DNA of 64,000 bases. It comes from Sphaerisporangium fuscum (lineage in GTDB: Bacteria; Actinomycetota; Actinomycetes; Streptosporangiales; Streptosporangiaceae). Location: assembly GCF_018531465.1 (NCBI RefSeq), contig NZ_JAHDTF010000004.1, positions 62,001 to 126,000 of the forward strand. Reading direction: 5' to 3'. The translations under genes were made by a program, and so were the position numbers. Shown in pieces: positions 17,899-26,147 of this stretch. The notes below the pieces were generated by a model. That model had not been told where the DNA came from. It worked only from the letters and a program-made list of their open reading frames with translations, and ran no database searches. The stretch's first letter is position 1; every line of letters starts with the position of its first letter.

Positions 17899-17976
17899 AT
17901 GAGCCAGGCACCCCTGACCCGGCGCCCGCACGTGGACTTCGGCCACGTCAGCAGTGCCCAGTGTCGCCGCCCGTAG
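17899..17976 (+). CDS. Putative Cys-containing leader peptide (25 residues)
   Basis: A short frame, ATG to TAG, encoding 25 residues that start MSQAPLTRRPHVDF and end SSAQCRRP. The RRxHVD.. core, the Ser-Ser-Ala and the terminal Cys next to Arg/Pro match the small leader peptides found upstream of sulfur-assimilation and flavin reductase genes in actinomycetes. Such leaders are thought to act as cysteine-responsive attenuators: stalling at the Cys codon alters downstream folding. The reading frame abuts a predicted transcription start, and a GC hairpin lies between it and the downstream gene at 18071. The family resemblance is from memory; the sulfur link of the downstream genes is inference. 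Confidence 0.75.
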   Translation: MSQAPLTRRPHVDFGHVSSAQCRRP

Positions 17977-18006
17977 GTCAAGACGGCAATCTCTGAGCAC
18001 TCTCCT

Positions 18007-18032
18007 CGCGCCGGCGTGAACCGTCCGGCGCG
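18007..18032 (+). promoter_or_regulatory. Candidate attenuator hairpin after leader peptide
   Basis: CGCGCCGG (18007-18014) pairs perfectly with CCGGCGCG (18025-18032) around a 10-nt loop, 30 bp after the leader stop and 38 bp before the FMN reductase start. It could be the regulated element of a leader-peptide attenuator. Confidence 0.5.
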
Positions 18033-18070
18033 GTCGCGGAAACCGGGAGAAGACGAGTGGTGAGCGACAG

Positions 18071-18586
18071 ATGAGTTTCGTGACGTTGGTGGGCAATCCG
18101 CGGGAGGGGTCACGCACGCGGACGGCGGCCGAGCAGGCCGCCGAACAGGTGGCCGAGCGGCTCGCGTACGACGGGAAGAGTGAAGTCATCGACCTCGCCG
18201 GGCTGGCCCCGGTGTTGCTCCGGCCCGAACCGGCGGACGAGGTGCGGCAGGCCCTCGACCTGGTGGCCGGAGCCAAGGTCCTGCTGGTGGCCAGCCCCAC
18301 CTACAAGGGCACCTACACAGGCCTGCTGAAGGTCTTCCTCGACCGGCTGCCGTCCCAGGCGCTGGCCGGCACCGTCGCGCTCCCCGTCCTGGTCATGGGC
18401 GACGCGCGGCACGCCCTCGCGGTCGAGACCCACCTGCGCCCGCTGCTGGTGGAACTCGGCGCCACCGTGCCGACCCCGGGGCTGGCACTGCTCGAATCCG
18501 AGATCACCTCTCCCGAGGAGGTGCTGGGCCGGTGGGCGGATCGGGTGACGCCTCAGATCCCGCTGAAGGAGGGGGCGGCGGTATGA
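18071..18586 (+). CDS. NADPH-dependent FMN reductase (SsuE/MsuE-like)
   Basis: A 171-residue flavodoxin-fold reductase that would supply reduced FMN to a two-component monooxygenase. The phosphate-binding N-terminus reads VTLVGNPREGSRTRTAAEQA, and the flavin-contact segment ASPTYKGTYTGLLKVFLDRLP lies at about residues 75-95. The ATG at 18071 follows GGTGAG. It is preceded by a Cys-containing leader peptide and overlaps the next flavin reductase gene by four bases. SsuE-type enzymes serve sulfonate desulfonation. No monooxygenase gene (ssuD/msuD) is adjacent in this window, so the actual partner is unknown. Confidence 0.9.
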   Translation: MSFVTLVGNPREGSRTRTAAEQAAEQVAERLAYDGKSEVIDLAGLAPVLLRPEPADEVRQALDLVAGAKVLLVASPTYKGTYTGLLKVFLDRLPSQALAGTVALPVLVMGDARHALAVETHLRPLLVELGATVPTPGLALLESEITSPEEVLGRWADRVTPQIPLKEGAAV

Positions 18587-19089
18587 CCGAGACGATCGCC
18601 GAGCCCTCGGTCGACAACGACGGCTTCCGCCGCGCGCTCGCCGTGCACGCGGCCGGGGTGGTCGTGGTGACCGCGCAGACGGAGGGCGTGCCCGTCGGCC
18701 TGACCGCGACGTCCTTCTCCTCGGTGAGCCTCAACCCGCCCCTGGTGTCGTTCTACGTCGACCAGTCGTCCACGACATGGCCCTGGCTGCGGCAGGCCGG
18801 CAGCTTCGCCGTCAACGTCCTGGCCAGCGACCAGGCCGACCTCGCGGCCAGGTTCGCCCGCAAGGGCATCGACCGGTTCGCCGCGCCGACGAGGTGGACG
18901 GCAGGGCCCGACGGCGTTCCCCTGCTGAGTGACGTGTCCGCCCACCTGGTCTGCACGCCGCACACCACCGTGGAGATCGGTGATCACATCCTGGTGGTCG
19001 GCATGGTCAGGAAGACGGGGATCGGCTCCGCGGGGCGGCCTCTGCTGTACCACCAGGGGAGGTTCGGGCGCTTCCTCCCGCATCCCTGA
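18583..19089 (+). CDS. Flavin reductase family protein (split barrel)
   Basis: A 168-residue protein of the flavin reductase-like/FMN-binding split-barrel family. It starts at the ATG that overlaps the preceding gene's stop. Hallmarks are GVVVVTAQTEGVPVGLTATS, SLNPPLVSFYVDQSS, and a late LLYHQGRFGRF strand. It probably reduces FMN or FAD with NAD(P)H for a partner oxygenase. Two reductases of different folds encoded back to back under one leader peptide is a compact flavin-supply module. No oxygenase is present in the operon. Confidence 0.9.
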   Translation: MTETIAEPSVDNDGFRRALAVHAAGVVVVTAQTEGVPVGLTATSFSSVSLNPPLVSFYVDQSSTTWPWLRQAGSFAVNVLASDQADLAARFARKGIDRFAAPTRWTAGPDGVPLLSDVSAHLVCTPHTTVEIGDHILVVGMVRKTGIGSAGRPLLYHQGRFGRFLPHP

Positions 19090-19217
19090 GAGCCGGGGAA
19101 AGGCTGAACACTTCCCCGCCGGCGCGCGTACCACCGTACGTGCCGGAAGCGCGGACCCTCCTTCCGCGCTTCCGGCGCGCCAATTCGTGACGCGGTGGTG
19201 GAAGAAGGTGGAAGCCG

Positions 19218-19784
19218 GTGCGCAGGACGTTCGGCATCCCGGCGGCCCTCGCGCTGGCCTTGCTGGGGGCGGCCGGGTGCGCCTCGGCGCCGGGGCGCGC
19301 GGTGCCGGTGGCGGCGACGTACGAGGACCTGCCGTACAACCTGACCGACGTGCTGTTCTGCCGTGAGATGACCCTGCACTACCAGCAGGCGAACACCCTG
19401 GCCGGGCTCGTCGGGGGCCGCAGCCGGGATCCGTACGTCACCGGCCTCGCCGCGGCGGTCGTCAGGGCCGGCACCCGCGAGACGGTCACGATGGCGGCCT
19501 CGCTCAAGGAGTGGAACTTCCGGCCGCCGGACCCCGGCAAACCGCCCGTGCACCAGATGGAGGGGATGCTGTCCGAGGCCCAGCTCCTGGTGCTGAAGGG
19601 CAAGTCCGGCCCCGACTTCGACAGGCTCTGGCTGACCACGCTGGCCAGGCACGACTACTACGGCGTGCTGCTGGCGCGGAAGGCGCAGGCGGAGGGCAAG
19701 GACGCCGCCACCAGGAGGCTCGCCGGCGAGATCGCCGTCGCGCAGAAGTCGCAGATGGACGACGTCATCACGCACCTGCGGTGA
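19218..19784 (+). CDS. DUF305 domain lipoprotein
   Basis: A 188-residue exported protein. The signal peptide ends in a lipobox (LLGAAGC), so it should be anchored to the outer face of the membrane. The mature part is a DUF305/ferritin-like helical bundle: FCREMTLHYQQANTLAG near the start, HQMEGMLSEAQL in the middle and a final helix SQMDDVITHLR. DUF305 proteins are frequent near copper and heavy-metal genes, but no metal locus is adjacent here. The GTG start has AAGGTGG upstream. It appears monocistronic and converges with the next gene. Confidence 0.85.
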   Translation: MRRTFGIPAALALALLGAAGCASAPGRAVPVAATYEDLPYNLTDVLFCREMTLHYQQANTLAGLVGGRSRDPYVTGLAAAVVRAGTRETVTMAASLKEWNFRPPDPGKPPVHQMEGMLSEAQLLVLKGKSGPDFDRLWLTTLARHDYYGVLLARKAQAEGKDAATRRLAGEIAVAQKSQMDDVITHLR

Positions 19785-19808
19785 GGTGTGCCGCGCCGCC
19801 GGTGGCGG

Positions 19809-20867
19809 TCAGGCGAGGCGGACGGTGCCCCGGCCGGTGACGGGGGGGAGGTCGAGCAGCGTGCGGATGCCGGGCGGGGCGGCGCACACCGCGGCGATGG
19901 AGTTCACCGCGTGGGCGGCGGCCCCGGCCAGCCCGTGGGACACCTCGTCGACCGTGAGCGTCATCTGCGGCCGTCCTTCGATGTGGACGGCGAAGCCCGG
20001 CGCCGGCCAGCGCCGCACCTTGGCGGCGTCGGACTTGTAGACGCACTCGACCGTCATGAACGGACGGCCGCGGATCAGGCCGGAGAATACCCAGTGCGAG
20101 GCGCACACCGTGCCGGGCAGGATGGTGCCGGCGGCGATCTGGAACTCCTCGGTCGCGAGGTCGTACTCGTCGCTCTCCTCGACCTCGTCGAGCCGCACGC
20201 CGAGCGCGCCCGCCACCAGCTGCACGCTTTCGGAGAACAGCGCCCGCTGGACGTTACGGAACGGGCGCACCGCCACGGCGTAGTCCTTCGGCGCGCGGCC
20301 GAACCCGATCAGGTCCATGACGATCTGGCGTGACGGGTGCCCGACGAAGTCGGAGGACTCGCGGACGAAGATGTGGTCGAGCCGCGACGAAAGGCCGCTG
20401 AGGGCGAGGGGCAGCAGGTCGCTCATGAACCCCGGGTTGATGCCGGTGCCGTGGACGGAGGTGCCGCCCGCGCGGCAGGCGCTCTCGAGGCGCTCGACGA
20501 CGGCGGGGCCGTACACCTGGGGGTAGATGAAGCCGGTGGTGGTGATGACGTTCTTGCCGGAGGCGAGCAGGTCGCACACCGTCCGCAGGTCGGTGGAGTA
20601 GTCGCCGCCGCAGTAGGCGGCCGGCAGCGGCATGTGGAGCACGCAGTCGGCCTCGGTGGCGAGCACGGCGTCGACGTCGTCGGTGCACAGCACACCCGTC
20701 TCGGGCCGCCCGACCAGCGGCCCGGCGTCCAGCCCAACCTTGTCGGGGTCGTAGACGAGCACGCCGCACAGCTCGAACTCCGGCCGGGTGATGACGCTCT
20801 GCAGCGCATAGCTGCCGACTGCACCGGTGGCCCATTGGATCACGCGGAGGGGCGGCTGTGCGGGCAT
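19809..20867 (-). CDS. DapB-fold NAD(P)H-dependent dehydrogenase
   Basis: A 352-residue protein from the ATG at 20867 (MPAQPPLRVIQWATGAVGSY), which has GGAGG six bases upstream. The N-terminal Rossmann domain is of the dihydrodipicolinate reductase type (VIQWATGAVGSYALQSV). The overall length and sequence are those of the family annotated as 2,4-diaminopentanoate dehydrogenase-like or 'dihydrodipicolinate reductase'. Many actinomycete members lie in lipid or steroid gene neighbourhoods and their substrates are unknown. It is divergent from an HSD17B4-like SDR gene, and both genes carry an AGAATCTTA element upstream. Confidence 0.85.
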   Translation of the reverse strand: MPAQPPLRVIQWATGAVGSYALQSVITRPEFELCGVLVYDPDKVGLDAGPLVGRPETGVLCTDDVDAVLATEADCVLHMPLPAAYCGGDYSTDLRTVCDLLASGKNVITTTGFIYPQVYGPAVVERLESACRAGGTSVHGTGINPGFMSDLLPLALSGLSSRLDHIFVRESSDFVGHPSRQIVMDLIGFGRAPKDYAVAVRPFRNVQRALFSESVQLVAGALGVRLDEVEESDEYDLATEEFQIAAGTILPGTVCASHWVFSGLIRGRPFMTVECVYKSDAAKVRRWPAPGFAVHIEGRPQMTLTVDEVSHGLAGAAAHAVNSIAAVCAAPPGIRTLLDLPPVTGRGTVRLA

Positions 20868-20954
20868 GCGAGGCCTCCAGCCCGGGTTCCGGACGGGGCC
20901 GAACAGTGATGGGGTCGACACTGACCCACGCCCACGCGGGGCAGAAACTCTAGC

Positions 20955-20963
20955 AGAATCTTA
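20955..20963. promoter_or_regulatory. AGAATCTTA element upstream of DapB-like gene
   Basis: AGAATCTTA, about 90 bp upstream of the leftward dehydrogenase gene, recurs at 21188-21196 just upstream of the divergent SDR gene. A shared half-site suggests common control; weak on its own. Confidence 0.35.
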
Positions 20964-21107
20964 CCTGTCTGATCACTATCCGCTACGTGACAGAGAGTGG
21001 GCGACGGCCCTTCCGTGATCTGTCAACGCAGGTGAGCACCGTCCAGTGCCCAGGCGAAGCGATTCGACAAGACCACGTCCCTACCCTTTCCGCGCGGCTC
21101 ACCGTGA

Positions 21108-21150
21108 ACGGCGCCGGCGTCACCGCACCACGTCCCGCCGCGCCGGCTCT
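21108..21150. repeat. Dispersed intergenic palindromic repeat, copy D (shorter)
   Basis: ACGGCGCCGG, CACCGCACCACGTCCCGCCG and CGCCGG occur in the same order as in copies A and C, with a 3-bp deletion near the end and no left flank. It lies in the divergent region between the DapB-like and SDR genes. Confidence 0.5.
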
Positions 21151-21186
21151 GGGTATGAGGGGCGGGGCGGGATATCGTGGGGGCAC

Positions 21187-21200
21187 TAGAATCTTATTCT
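21187..21200. promoter_or_regulatory. Inverted repeat upstream of SDR gene
   Basis: AGAAT-ctt-ATTCT (21188-21200) is a perfect 5-bp inverted repeat 19 bp upstream of the SDR start, in a locally AT-rich spot. It is a plausible repressor site. Confidence 0.45.
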
Positions 21201-21218
21201 CCTCGAAGGGTGGGCGGC

Positions 21219-22115
21219 ATGTCCGAACTCAGGTTTGACGGGAAGGTCGCGGTCGTCACCGGTGCCGGGCACGGGCTCGGGCGGTCGCACGCGCTCCTGC
21301 TCGCCGAGCGCGGCGCCAAGGTCGTCGTCAACGACCTCGGCGGGGCGCTCGACGGCACCGGGGCGTCGGCCGGTCCCGCGGCCGAGGTCGCCGAGCTCAT
21401 CACCAAGAACGGCGGCGAGGCGGTCGCCAGCACCGACAACGTCGCCACGCCGGAGGGGGCCGAGGCGATCGTCCGCACCGCCGTCGACTCCTTCGGGCGG
21501 GTCGACATCGTCGTCAACAACGCCGGCATCCTGCGCGACAAGTCGTTCGGCAAGATGAGCGTCGAGGAGTTCGACGCCGTCATCGCGGTGCACGTCCGCG
21601 GATCCTTCCTGGTCAGCCGTGCCGCGTTCCCCCACATGAAGGAGCAGCGGTACGGCCGCATCGTCAACACCTCCTCGCCCGCCGGGCTGTTCGGCAACTT
21701 CGGCCAGGCGAACTACTCCACGGCCAAGATGGGCCTGGTGGGGCTGACCAAGACGCTCGGCATCGAGGGCGCCCGCGCCGGCGTCAAGGCCAACGCGATC
21801 GCGCCCATCGCCTGGACCCGGATGACCGAGAGCCTGCTCCCGGCGGAGTTCGAGGAGAAGTTCACCGCCGACCGGGTGAGCCCGCTGGTCGCCTTCCTCG
21901 CGCACGAGAGCTGCGAGACGAGCGGCGAGGTGTTCAGCGTCGGCGCCGGGCGCGTGGCGCGGGTGTTCGTGGCCGAGGGGCCGGGCTGGCGCACCGACGA
22001 CCTCTCGATCGAGGCCATCCGCGACAACTGGGACGCCATCATGACCGAGCAGCCCTACCTGCAGCCGACGACGCTCGGCGAGCAGGCGACCGCGTCCATG
22101 AAGGCCATGCTCTGA
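21219..22115 (+). CDS. SDR, (3R)-hydroxyacyl-CoA dehydrogenase type (HSD17B4-like)
   Basis: A 298-residue short-chain dehydrogenase from the ATG at 21219 (GAAGGG upstream). The cofactor motif VVTGAGHGLGRSHALLLAERG and the following VVVNDLGGALDGTG are characteristic of the dehydrogenase domain of peroxisomal multifunctional enzyme 2/HSD17B4 and its bacterial relatives, which oxidise (3R)-hydroxyacyl-CoA. NNAGILRD, the catalytic serine in NTSSPAGLFG and YSTAK complete the SDR set. A role in beta-oxidation of branched or sterol side chains is known for the family and likely but unproven here. Confidence 0.92.
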   Translation: MSELRFDGKVAVVTGAGHGLGRSHALLLAERGAKVVVNDLGGALDGTGASAGPAAEVAELITKNGGEAVASTDNVATPEGAEAIVRTAVDSFGRVDIVVNNAGILRDKSFGKMSVEEFDAVIAVHVRGSFLVSRAAFPHMKEQRYGRIVNTSSPAGLFGNFGQANYSTAKMGLVGLTKTLGIEGARAGVKANAIAPIAWTRMTESLLPAEFEEKFTADRVSPLVAFLAHESCETSGEVFSVGAGRVARVFVAEGPGWRTDDLSIEAIRDNWDAIMTEQPYLQPTTLGEQATASMKAML

Positions 22116-22133
22116 CCCTCTGACCGTCCACTC

Positions 22134-22171
22134 CGGAAGGCCGGGCGCCCGTGCGGGCACCCGGCCTTCCG
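22134..22171. terminator. Terminator after SDR gene
   Basis: CGGAAGGCCGGG and CCCGGCCTTCCG form a perfect 12-bp stem with a 14-nt loop, 19 bp past the stop codon. Confidence 0.85.
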
Positions 22172-22207
22172 CGTGTCCACAGGGTGGCGTACGTCACAGG
22201 CTTTCGC

Positions 22208-22228
22208 TCATAACGACGAAAGTTATGA
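22208..22228. promoter_or_regulatory. Candidate ROK operator 1
   Basis: TCATAAC-N7-GTTATGA is a perfect 7-bp inverted repeat about 80 bp upstream of the ROK regulator gene. Its AT content stands out from the surroundings. ROK repressors bind comparable palindromes. Confidence 0.6.
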
Positions 22229-22260
22229 ATCGTCATCAAAAAGCTCTTCACCTGGCAGCG

Positions 22261-22276
22261 GAAGTCCATTAACTTC
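22261..22276. promoter_or_regulatory. Candidate ROK operator 2
   Basis: GAAGT-ccatta-ACTTC is a perfect 5-bp inverted repeat 30 bp upstream of the ROK gene start, between operator 1 and the ribosome site. Confidence 0.4.
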
Positions 22277-22306
22277 TGCAGCACATCACTCCGATCCGGA
22301 GGCGCT

Positions 22307-23488
22307 GTGAAGCGAATGCCCGTACGCCCCGAGAACGTCCACCAGGCGACCCTGCTCCGGCTGTTGCGCGACGGCGGCCGGTCCCGGGCCGAGCTGGGCG
22401 ACGACGTCGACCTCTCCCGCTCGAAGCTCAACCTCGAACTCGACCGGCTCATCGAGACGGGCCTCGCCGAGCAGGCCGGCCTGGCCGCCTCCCGCGGCGG
22501 CAGGCGGTCGGGGATGGTACGGCTGTCGCCGCACCTGAGGTTCGCCGGCATCGACATCGGCGCCACCTCGGTCGACGTCGCGGTCACCGACGGCGAGCTG
22601 TCGGTCCTCGGCCACCTGAGCGAGCCCTGCGACGTGCGCGAGGGCCCGGTCGCCGTACTCGACCGGGCGCTCGAACTGCTCGGCAAGCTCCGCGAGAACG
22701 GGCTGTTCACCCAGCTCCACGGCGTGGGGGTCGGCGTGCCCGGCCCGGTGAGCTTCCGCGAGGGCGTCCCCGTGGCGCCGCCGATCATGCCCGGCTGGGA
22801 CCGCTACCCGGTCAAGGACGTGATGGCCCAGGAGCTCGGCTGCCCCGCCATGATCGACAATGACGTCAACCTCATGGCCCTGGGCGAGCTGCACGCGGGT
22901 CTCGCCCGGCAGGTCGACGACTTCCTGCTCATCAAGATCGGCACGGGCATCGGCTGCGGCATCGTCGTGGACGGCAAGATCTACCGCGGCGTCTCGGGCA
23001 GCGCGGGCGACATCGGCCACATGCGGGTCGACGACCAGGGGCCGGTCTGCACCTGCGGCAACACCGGCTGCCTGGAGGCGTACTTCGGCGGCGCGGCCCT
23101 GGCGCGCGAGGCCGTCCGGATCGCGCCCCGCTCGCCGTACCTCTCCGAGCGCCTCGCCGCCATGGGACGGCTCTCGGCGGAGGACGTCGCCGCGGCCGCC
23201 GGACTCGGCGACCCCGCCGCCATCGGGCTCGTCCGCGACGGCGGGCGGCAGGCCGGGCAGGTGCTCGCCAGCCTGGTCAGCTTCTTCAACCCCGGTCTGG
23301 TGATCATCGCCGGAGGGGTGGCCCGGCTCGGCCACGTGCTGCTCGCGGAGATCAGGAGCGTCGTCTACCGCAGATCGCTGCCACTGGCCACCGGGAACCT
23401 CCCCATCGTGCTGTCGGAGCTCGGCGACACCGCCGGAGTGGTCGGCGGCGCCCGGCTCATCAGCGACCACGTCTTCTCGGCCCCCTGA
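22307..23488 (+). CDS. ROK-family transcriptional regulator
   Basis: A 393-residue sugar-responsive regulator. The winged helix fills residues 8-60 (NVHQATLLRLLRDGGRSRAE, LSRSKLNLELDRLIETGL). The ROK sugar-kinase fold follows: FAGIDIGATSVDVAVTDG, VGVGVPGPVSF, IKIGTGIGCGIVVDG, and the zinc and signature region GHMRVDDQGPVCTCGNTGC. The GTG at 22307 has GGAGG five bases upstream. It is the first gene of a six-gene sugar locus on the same strand (ABC ATPase, permease, binding protein, two enzymes). The inverted repeats just upstream are its likely autoregulatory sites, with the transported sugar or a derivative as inducer. Confidence 0.93.
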   Translation: MKRMPVRPENVHQATLLRLLRDGGRSRAELGDDVDLSRSKLNLELDRLIETGLAEQAGLAASRGGRRSGMVRLSPHLRFAGIDIGATSVDVAVTDGELSVLGHLSEPCDVREGPVAVLDRALELLGKLRENGLFTQLHGVGVGVPGPVSFREGVPVAPPIMPGWDRYPVKDVMAQELGCPAMIDNDVNLMALGELHAGLARQVDDFLLIKIGTGIGCGIVVDGKIYRGVSGSAGDIGHMRVDDQGPVCTCGNTGCLEAYFGGAALAREAVRIAPRSPYLSERLAAMGRLSAEDVAAAAGLGDPAAIGLVRDGGRQAGQVLASLVSFFNPGLVIIAGGVARLGHVLLAEIRSVVYRRSLPLATGNLPIVLSELGDTAGVVGGARLISDHVFSAP

Positions 23489-23582
23489 CCCGGACGGCAT
23501 CAGGACGACCCAGCCCCCGCCGCACCCGACCGGCCGCCTGACCCGGCCCCCAGCCACCACCGATCCACCCCCCGGAGGCCCC

Positions 23583-25091
23583 GTGAGCGACCTGCTGGTC
23601 ATGCGAGGGATCGTGAAGCAGTTCCCCGGCGTGCGCGCCCTGGACGGCGTCGACCTCGACGTCCGCGCGGGCGAGGTGCACTGCCTGCTCGGGCAGAACG
23701 GCGCGGGCAAGTCGACCCTCATCAAGATCCTCGCCGGTGCCCACCGGCCGGACGGCGGCACGATGACGTTCGGCGGCGAGCCGGTGCGCTTCGCCAACCC
23801 CGTCGCGGCCATCAAGGCGGGCATCTCGACCATCTACCAGGAACTCGACCTGGTCGACGGCCTGACCGTGGCGGAGAACATCTTCCTCGGCCACGAACAG
23901 GCCACCCTCGGCTTCACCCGCCGTGGCGAGATGAACGCCGCCGCCTCGGCGCTGCTCGGCCGGCTCGGGCACGGCGAGATGCCCCCCACGGCCGAGGTCG
24001 GCGCGCTGCCGGCGGCCGGGAAGCAGATCGTCAGCATGGCCCGCGCCCTCTCCCACCAGGCCCGCCTGATCATCATGGACGAACCCTCGGCCGCGCTCGC
24101 GCACGACGAGGTCGGCAACCTGTTCCGCATCATCAGGGACCTGACGGCCCAGGGCGTCGCCGTCGTCTACATCTCCCACCGGCTGGAGGAGATCCGCGAG
24201 ATCGGCGACCGCGTCACCGTCCTCAAGGACGGCAGGACGGCCGCCGTCGGGCTCCCGGCGCGCGACACCCCGACCTCGTCGATCGTGTCGCTCATGACGG
24301 GCCGGGAGGTGGAGTACGTCTTCCCCCCGCGTCCCGGACCCGGCTCGCACGACGGCCGTCCCGAGGTGCTGAAGGTCGAGGGCCTCTCATTGCCCGGCCA
24401 CTTCACCGACGTCTCCTTCACCGTCAGGGAGGGCGAGATCGTGGGGCTGGCCGGCCTGGTCGGCTCGGGCCGCTCGGAGATCGTCGAGACGGTGTACGGA
24501 GCGCGCCGCCCCTCGCGCGGCCAGATCGTGCTCGCCGGCGAGCCCGTGCCGCCGGGCAGCACCACCAAGGCCGTACGGCTCGGCATGGGGCTGGCGCCCG
24601 AGGAACGCAAGTCGCAGGCCCTGCTGATGAACGAGACCGTCGGGGGCAACATCACCATCGCGGGTCTTTCGAAGTACGCCCGGTTCGGCTGGGTCGACCG
24701 CCGCAAGGAGAGAGAGGCGGCGGCGGACCTGGTGCGGGCGCTCGACATCCGCCCGCCCGACCCCCGCCGCCCGGTCCGCACCCTCTCCGGCGGCAACCAG
24801 CAGAAGGCCGTGTTCGCCCGGTGGCTCGTACGGGACCGCCGCCTGCTGCTCCTGGACGAGCCGACCCGCGGCGTCGACGTCGGCGCCAGGGCGGAGCTGT
24901 ACGCCGTGATCCGGCGGCTGGCGGACGAAGGGGTGGCCGTGCTGCTGGTGTCCAGCGAGGTCCCCGAGGTGCTCGGCCTCGCCGACCGGGTCCTGGTGCT
25001 GCGCGAGGGCAAGGTCATCCACGAGTCGGACGCACGCGAACTCGACGAATCACGTGCCCTAGACATGATCATGGAAGGGAGCGCGCTGTGA
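23583..25091 (+). CDS. Sugar ABC transporter ATP-binding protein (two-domain)
   Basis: A 502-residue ATPase of the RbsA/MglA type with two fused nucleotide-binding domains. Domain 1 has Walker A GQNGAGKSTLIKIL at about 36-49 and Walker B LIIMDEPSAAL; its signature position is the diverged LPAAGKQIVSMARAL. Domain 2 has the degenerate Walker A LVGSGRSEIVETV, signature LSGGNQQKAVFARWL and Walker B LLLLDEPTRGVDVGA. This asymmetry is normal for the family. It energises uptake through the permease encoded next, with which it overlaps by four bases (GTGA). GTG start with a GGAGG site. Confidence 0.94.
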   Translation: MSDLLVMRGIVKQFPGVRALDGVDLDVRAGEVHCLLGQNGAGKSTLIKILAGAHRPDGGTMTFGGEPVRFANPVAAIKAGISTIYQELDLVDGLTVAENIFLGHEQATLGFTRRGEMNAAASALLGRLGHGEMPPTAEVGALPAAGKQIVSMARALSHQARLIIMDEPSAALAHDEVGNLFRIIRDLTAQGVAVVYISHRLEEIREIGDRVTVLKDGRTAAVGLPARDTPTSSIVSLMTGREVEYVFPPRPGPGSHDGRPEVLKVEGLSLPGHFTDVSFTVREGEIVGLAGLVGSGRSEIVETVYGARRPSRGQIVLAGEPVPPGSTTKAVRLGMGLAPEERKSQALLMNETVGGNITIAGLSKYARFGWVDRRKEREAAADLVRALDIRPPDPRRPVRTLSGGNQQKAVFARWLVRDRRLLLLDEPTRGVDVGARAELYAVIRRLADEGVAVLLVSSEVPEVLGLADRVLVLREGKVIHESDARELDESRALDMIMEGSAL

Positions 25092-26101
25092 CCGACGCAG
25101 GCGGCGCGATGAGCACGCCGGGACAGGCGACGGCGGCCGGCGTGGGACGGACACTGACCGGCAGGATCGGACGGGCCCGGCATCTGGGGCTCGTGGTGGC
25201 GTTGCTCCTGCTCGCCGGAGTGGGCCTGGTGACCGTGCCCGGCAACTTCGCCACCTCGTCCAACCTGGTCAGCATCCTGGCGCTGGCCGCGACCATCGGT
25301 GTGATCACCGTCGGGATGACCTTCGTCATCATCGGCGGCGGCATCGACCTGTCGGTCGGCGCGGTCATGGCGCTGGCCTCGGTGTGGGCGACCACCCTCG
25401 CCACCCAGTCGTACGGCCCGGTCGTCATGGCCGTGTGCGCGATCCTCGTCGGCACCGGCGCCGGGCTGGTGAACGGCTTCCTGATCGCCTACGGGCGGAT
25501 CGTGCCGTTCATCGCCACACTGGCCATGCTCGTGGCGGCCCGCGGCCTGGCGCAGCGGATGTCGGACCGCAAGACCCAGCTGGTGCACCCGGACAACCAG
25601 GCCATCGTGGACCTGTCGACCACCCGGGTGCTCGGCCTGCCGCTGCTGGTCTACATCTTCGCGCTGGTGGTCGCGGTCGGCTGGCTCGTGCTCAACCGCA
25701 CGACCTTCGGCCGGCGCACCTACGCGGTCGGCGGCAACCCGGAGGCCGCGCGCCTGGCAGGCATCGACGTGCGGCGCCACACCATGATGCTGTACGCGAT
25801 CTCAGGACTGTGCTGCGGCATCGCCGCGGTGCTGATCATGGCTCGGACCACCACCGGTTCGAGCACCCACGGCGATCTCTACGAACTCGACGCGATCGCC
25901 GCGGTGATCATCGGGGGAACTCTTCTCACCGGTGGCCGGGGAACGATCATCGGCTCGATCCTCGGGCTGCTGATCTTCACGGTCATCACCAACCTGTTCA
26001 TCCTCAACGGCCTCAACACCAGCGACCAGCTCATCGCCAAGGGCCTGATCATCGTCATCGCCGTGCTCCTGCAGAGGCGTGGCCTGCGATCGGCGACCTA
26101 G
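25088..26101 (+). CDS. Sugar ABC transporter permease
   Basis: A 337-residue integral membrane permease of the RbsC/BPD_transp_2 family, starting at the GTG that overlaps the ATPase stop codon. A basic N-terminus is followed by about eight to ten hydrophobic segments. The family signature FVIIGGGIDLSVGAVMALASV lies at about residues 80-100, and the coupling-loop region FGRRTYAVGGNPEAARLAGI at about 207-226. One permease gene is present, so a homodimer is expected, as in ribose systems. Confidence 0.94.
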   Translation: MTDAGGAMSTPGQATAAGVGRTLTGRIGRARHLGLVVALLLLAGVGLVTVPGNFATSSNLVSILALAATIGVITVGMTFVIIGGGIDLSVGAVMALASVWATTLATQSYGPVVMAVCAILVGTGAGLVNGFLIAYGRIVPFIATLAMLVAARGLAQRMSDRKTQLVHPDNQAIVDLSTTRVLGLPLLVYIFALVVAVGWLVLNRTTFGRRTYAVGGNPEAARLAGIDVRRHTMMLYAISGLCCGIAAVLIMARTTTGSSTHGDLYELDAIAAVIIGGTLLTGGRGTIIGSILGLLIFTVITNLFILNGLNTSDQLIAKGLIIVIAVLLQRRGLRSAT

Positions 26102-26147
26102 AGCGGCGTCCGGCCGGTAACCCCCGCACGAGAAGGAGAAAGTCACC

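Noticed and set aside
15339..18113. A 924-codon minus-strand frame crossing the MFS, MBL and leader regions
   Set aside because: It covers several genes with clear motifs on the plus strand, is rich in Arg/His/Pro/Gly, and has no recognisable domain.
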